A stretch of 64,000 nucleotides of DNA, from NCBI RefSeq assembly GCF_900547205.1, contig NZ_URFY01000023.1, positions 1 to 64,000 on the forward strand. The letters run 5' to 3'. Positions within the stretch are counted from its first letter, which is position 1, and each line of letters opens with the position of its first letter. The notes beneath the pieces were generated by a model that was given only the letters and a program-made list of their open reading frames with translations, was not told the DNA's origin and searched no databases. Below, in pieces: positions 63,313 through 64,000 of this stretch. Source of the stretch: an uncultured Bacteroides sp. Lineage in GTDB: Bacteria; Bacteroidota; Bacteroidia; Bacteroidales; Bacteroidaceae. Both the position numbers and the translations under genes were made by a program.

Positions 63313-64000
63313 TCACCCTTTTCTCTTCAAGAAATCCGTCGGGCTCTCGCCAAACTGCTCCTTATAACATTTTGTAAAGTAGGACGGTGAACTAAAGCCA
63401 ACTTCATAACCAATCTCCGCCACTGTCAAATCAGATGAAGCAAGCAAGGACGCTGCTCTCTTCAGACGGGCTATGCGAAGCAATTCATTCGGAGAATAGT
63501 TGGTTAGTGATTTAAGTTTGCGATAAAGCTGCACGCGGCTCAATCCCATGTCCTTCCCTAAATCCTCCACATTCAGGCTGGAGTCTCCCATTTTAGTTTC
63601 GATAAGGGATTTGAACTTTTCTACGAAATCTTTGTCCATATCGCAAACATCTTCTTTAGCCAGCGTCTGCCCGTCACCAAAGAACTGTTTCAGCCGACGA
63701 TGCGAATCTATCAGATTGCGAACTCGTGCCAGCAACAATTGCGAACTAAAAGGTTTGGAGATATAAGAATCCGCACCGCCGTCATAACCTTGTATCCGTT
63801 GTTCGTCCAGCGAACAGGCAGTTAGAAGAATAACAGGTATATGGCAGGTTTGCAATTCAGACTTCAATCGGCGACAACATTCGATACCGTCGATTCCCGG
63901 CATCATCACATCGGATATTATCAAATCAGGAACGTACTTCATAGCTTTACGGATACCTTCCGAACCATCCGCAGCTTCAATTACCGTATAATCATTATGA
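63313..64000 (-). CDS. C-terminal part of a second hybrid two-component regulator (partial)
   Basis: The frame is open to the window edge, so the gene continues upstream. The visible 229 residues contain a receiver domain with the phospho-acceptor in PDLIISDVMMPGIDGIECC and the K of SKPFSSQLL, then an AraC-type HTH (LGKDMGLSRVQLYRKLKSLTNYSPNELLRIARLKRAASLL, TVAEIGYEVGFSSPSYFTKCYKEQFGESPTDFLKR). The order is that of HTCS proteins like the one at 39881. An internal Met at 63942 is not the true start. Its target locus is unknown; such regulators usually sit beside polysaccharide utilisation genes. Confidence 0.9.
   Translation of the reverse strand, partial: HNDYTVIEAADGSEGIRKAMKYVPDLIISDVMMPGIDGIECCRRLKSELQTCHIPVILLTACSLDEQRIQGYDGGADSYISKPFSSQLLLARVRNLIDSHRRLKQFFGDGQTLAKEDVCDMDKDFVEKFKSLIETKMGDSSLNVEDLGKDMGLSRVQLYRKLKSLTNYSPNELLRIARLKRAASLLASSDLTVAEIGYEVGFSSPSYFTKCYKEQFGESPTDFLKRKG

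Overview
The window is chromosomal DNA of a gut Bacteroides (Bacteroidota). The evidence is a complete succinate/propionate-type energy metabolism with two biotin-dependent sodium-pump decarboxylases, a hybrid two-component regulator of the Bacteroides type, an ECF sigma/FecR pair, many families confined to Bacteroidota (DUF6078, DUF4924), and promoters of the Bacteroides form TTTG-N19-21-TAnnTTTG. The species cannot be fixed from the sequence alone. I see no rRNA, tRNA, CRISPR array or IS transposase.

Layout. Positions 1 to about 5614 are the right part of an integrated mobile element: a small serine recombinase, a RadC-like protein, a degenerate helicase-like ATPase and, next to the junction, a large serine integrase, all on the minus strand with repeat-rich spacers. 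It sits inside a VapE-type primase/helicase gene, whose 3' fragment (about 5615-6196) is followed by a DUF6078 gene and a small ORF that reads through its own terminator. From 7.2 kb the core chromosome begins: an acetyltransferase; the methylmalonyl-CoA epimerase/decarboxylase operon (8.4-12.9 kb); a TPR protein; class II fructose-bisphosphate aldolase; ribosomal protein L31; an RND efflux operon (16.8-22.2 kb); a toxin-antitoxin pair; and the oxaloacetate decarboxylase operon oadGAB (23.0-26.4 kb, minus).

From 26.9 to 32.1 kb a minus-strand run holds a LysE-type exporter, DUF4924, rfbD, prfC, an ECF sigma factor and FecR. From 32.2 to 34.8 kb lie two accessory genes (nucleotidyltransferase-HEPN and AAA-ATPase/PD-(D/E)XK), then about 1 kb of gene-free, repeat-bearing DNA. 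purL (35.9-39.6 kb), a hybrid two-component regulator translationally coupled to a split chromate transporter (39.9-45.1 kb), a TPR histidine kinase with a GH10-like hydrolase, uvrA, a CstA operon, a second GH10-like hydrolase, an ATP-grasp-like protein, an AAA ATPase, a DUF4870-type protein, pyruvate:ferredoxin oxidoreductase, an MGMT-like protein, a GyrI-like protein and the 3' end of a second hybrid regulator complete the window.

How the genes work together. PFOR makes acetyl-CoA from pyruvate, while the two decarboxylases couple oxaloacetate and methylmalonyl-CoA decarboxylation to sodium export. Together they describe the anaerobic sugar fermentation to acetate, succinate and propionate typical of the genus. 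The least-explained material is the serine-recombinase element, the lamin-tail/OadG fusion, the regulator-chromate transporter coupling, the HEPN/AAA pair and several intergenic hairpin repeats. No single locus proves to be a new system; these are the best candidates.
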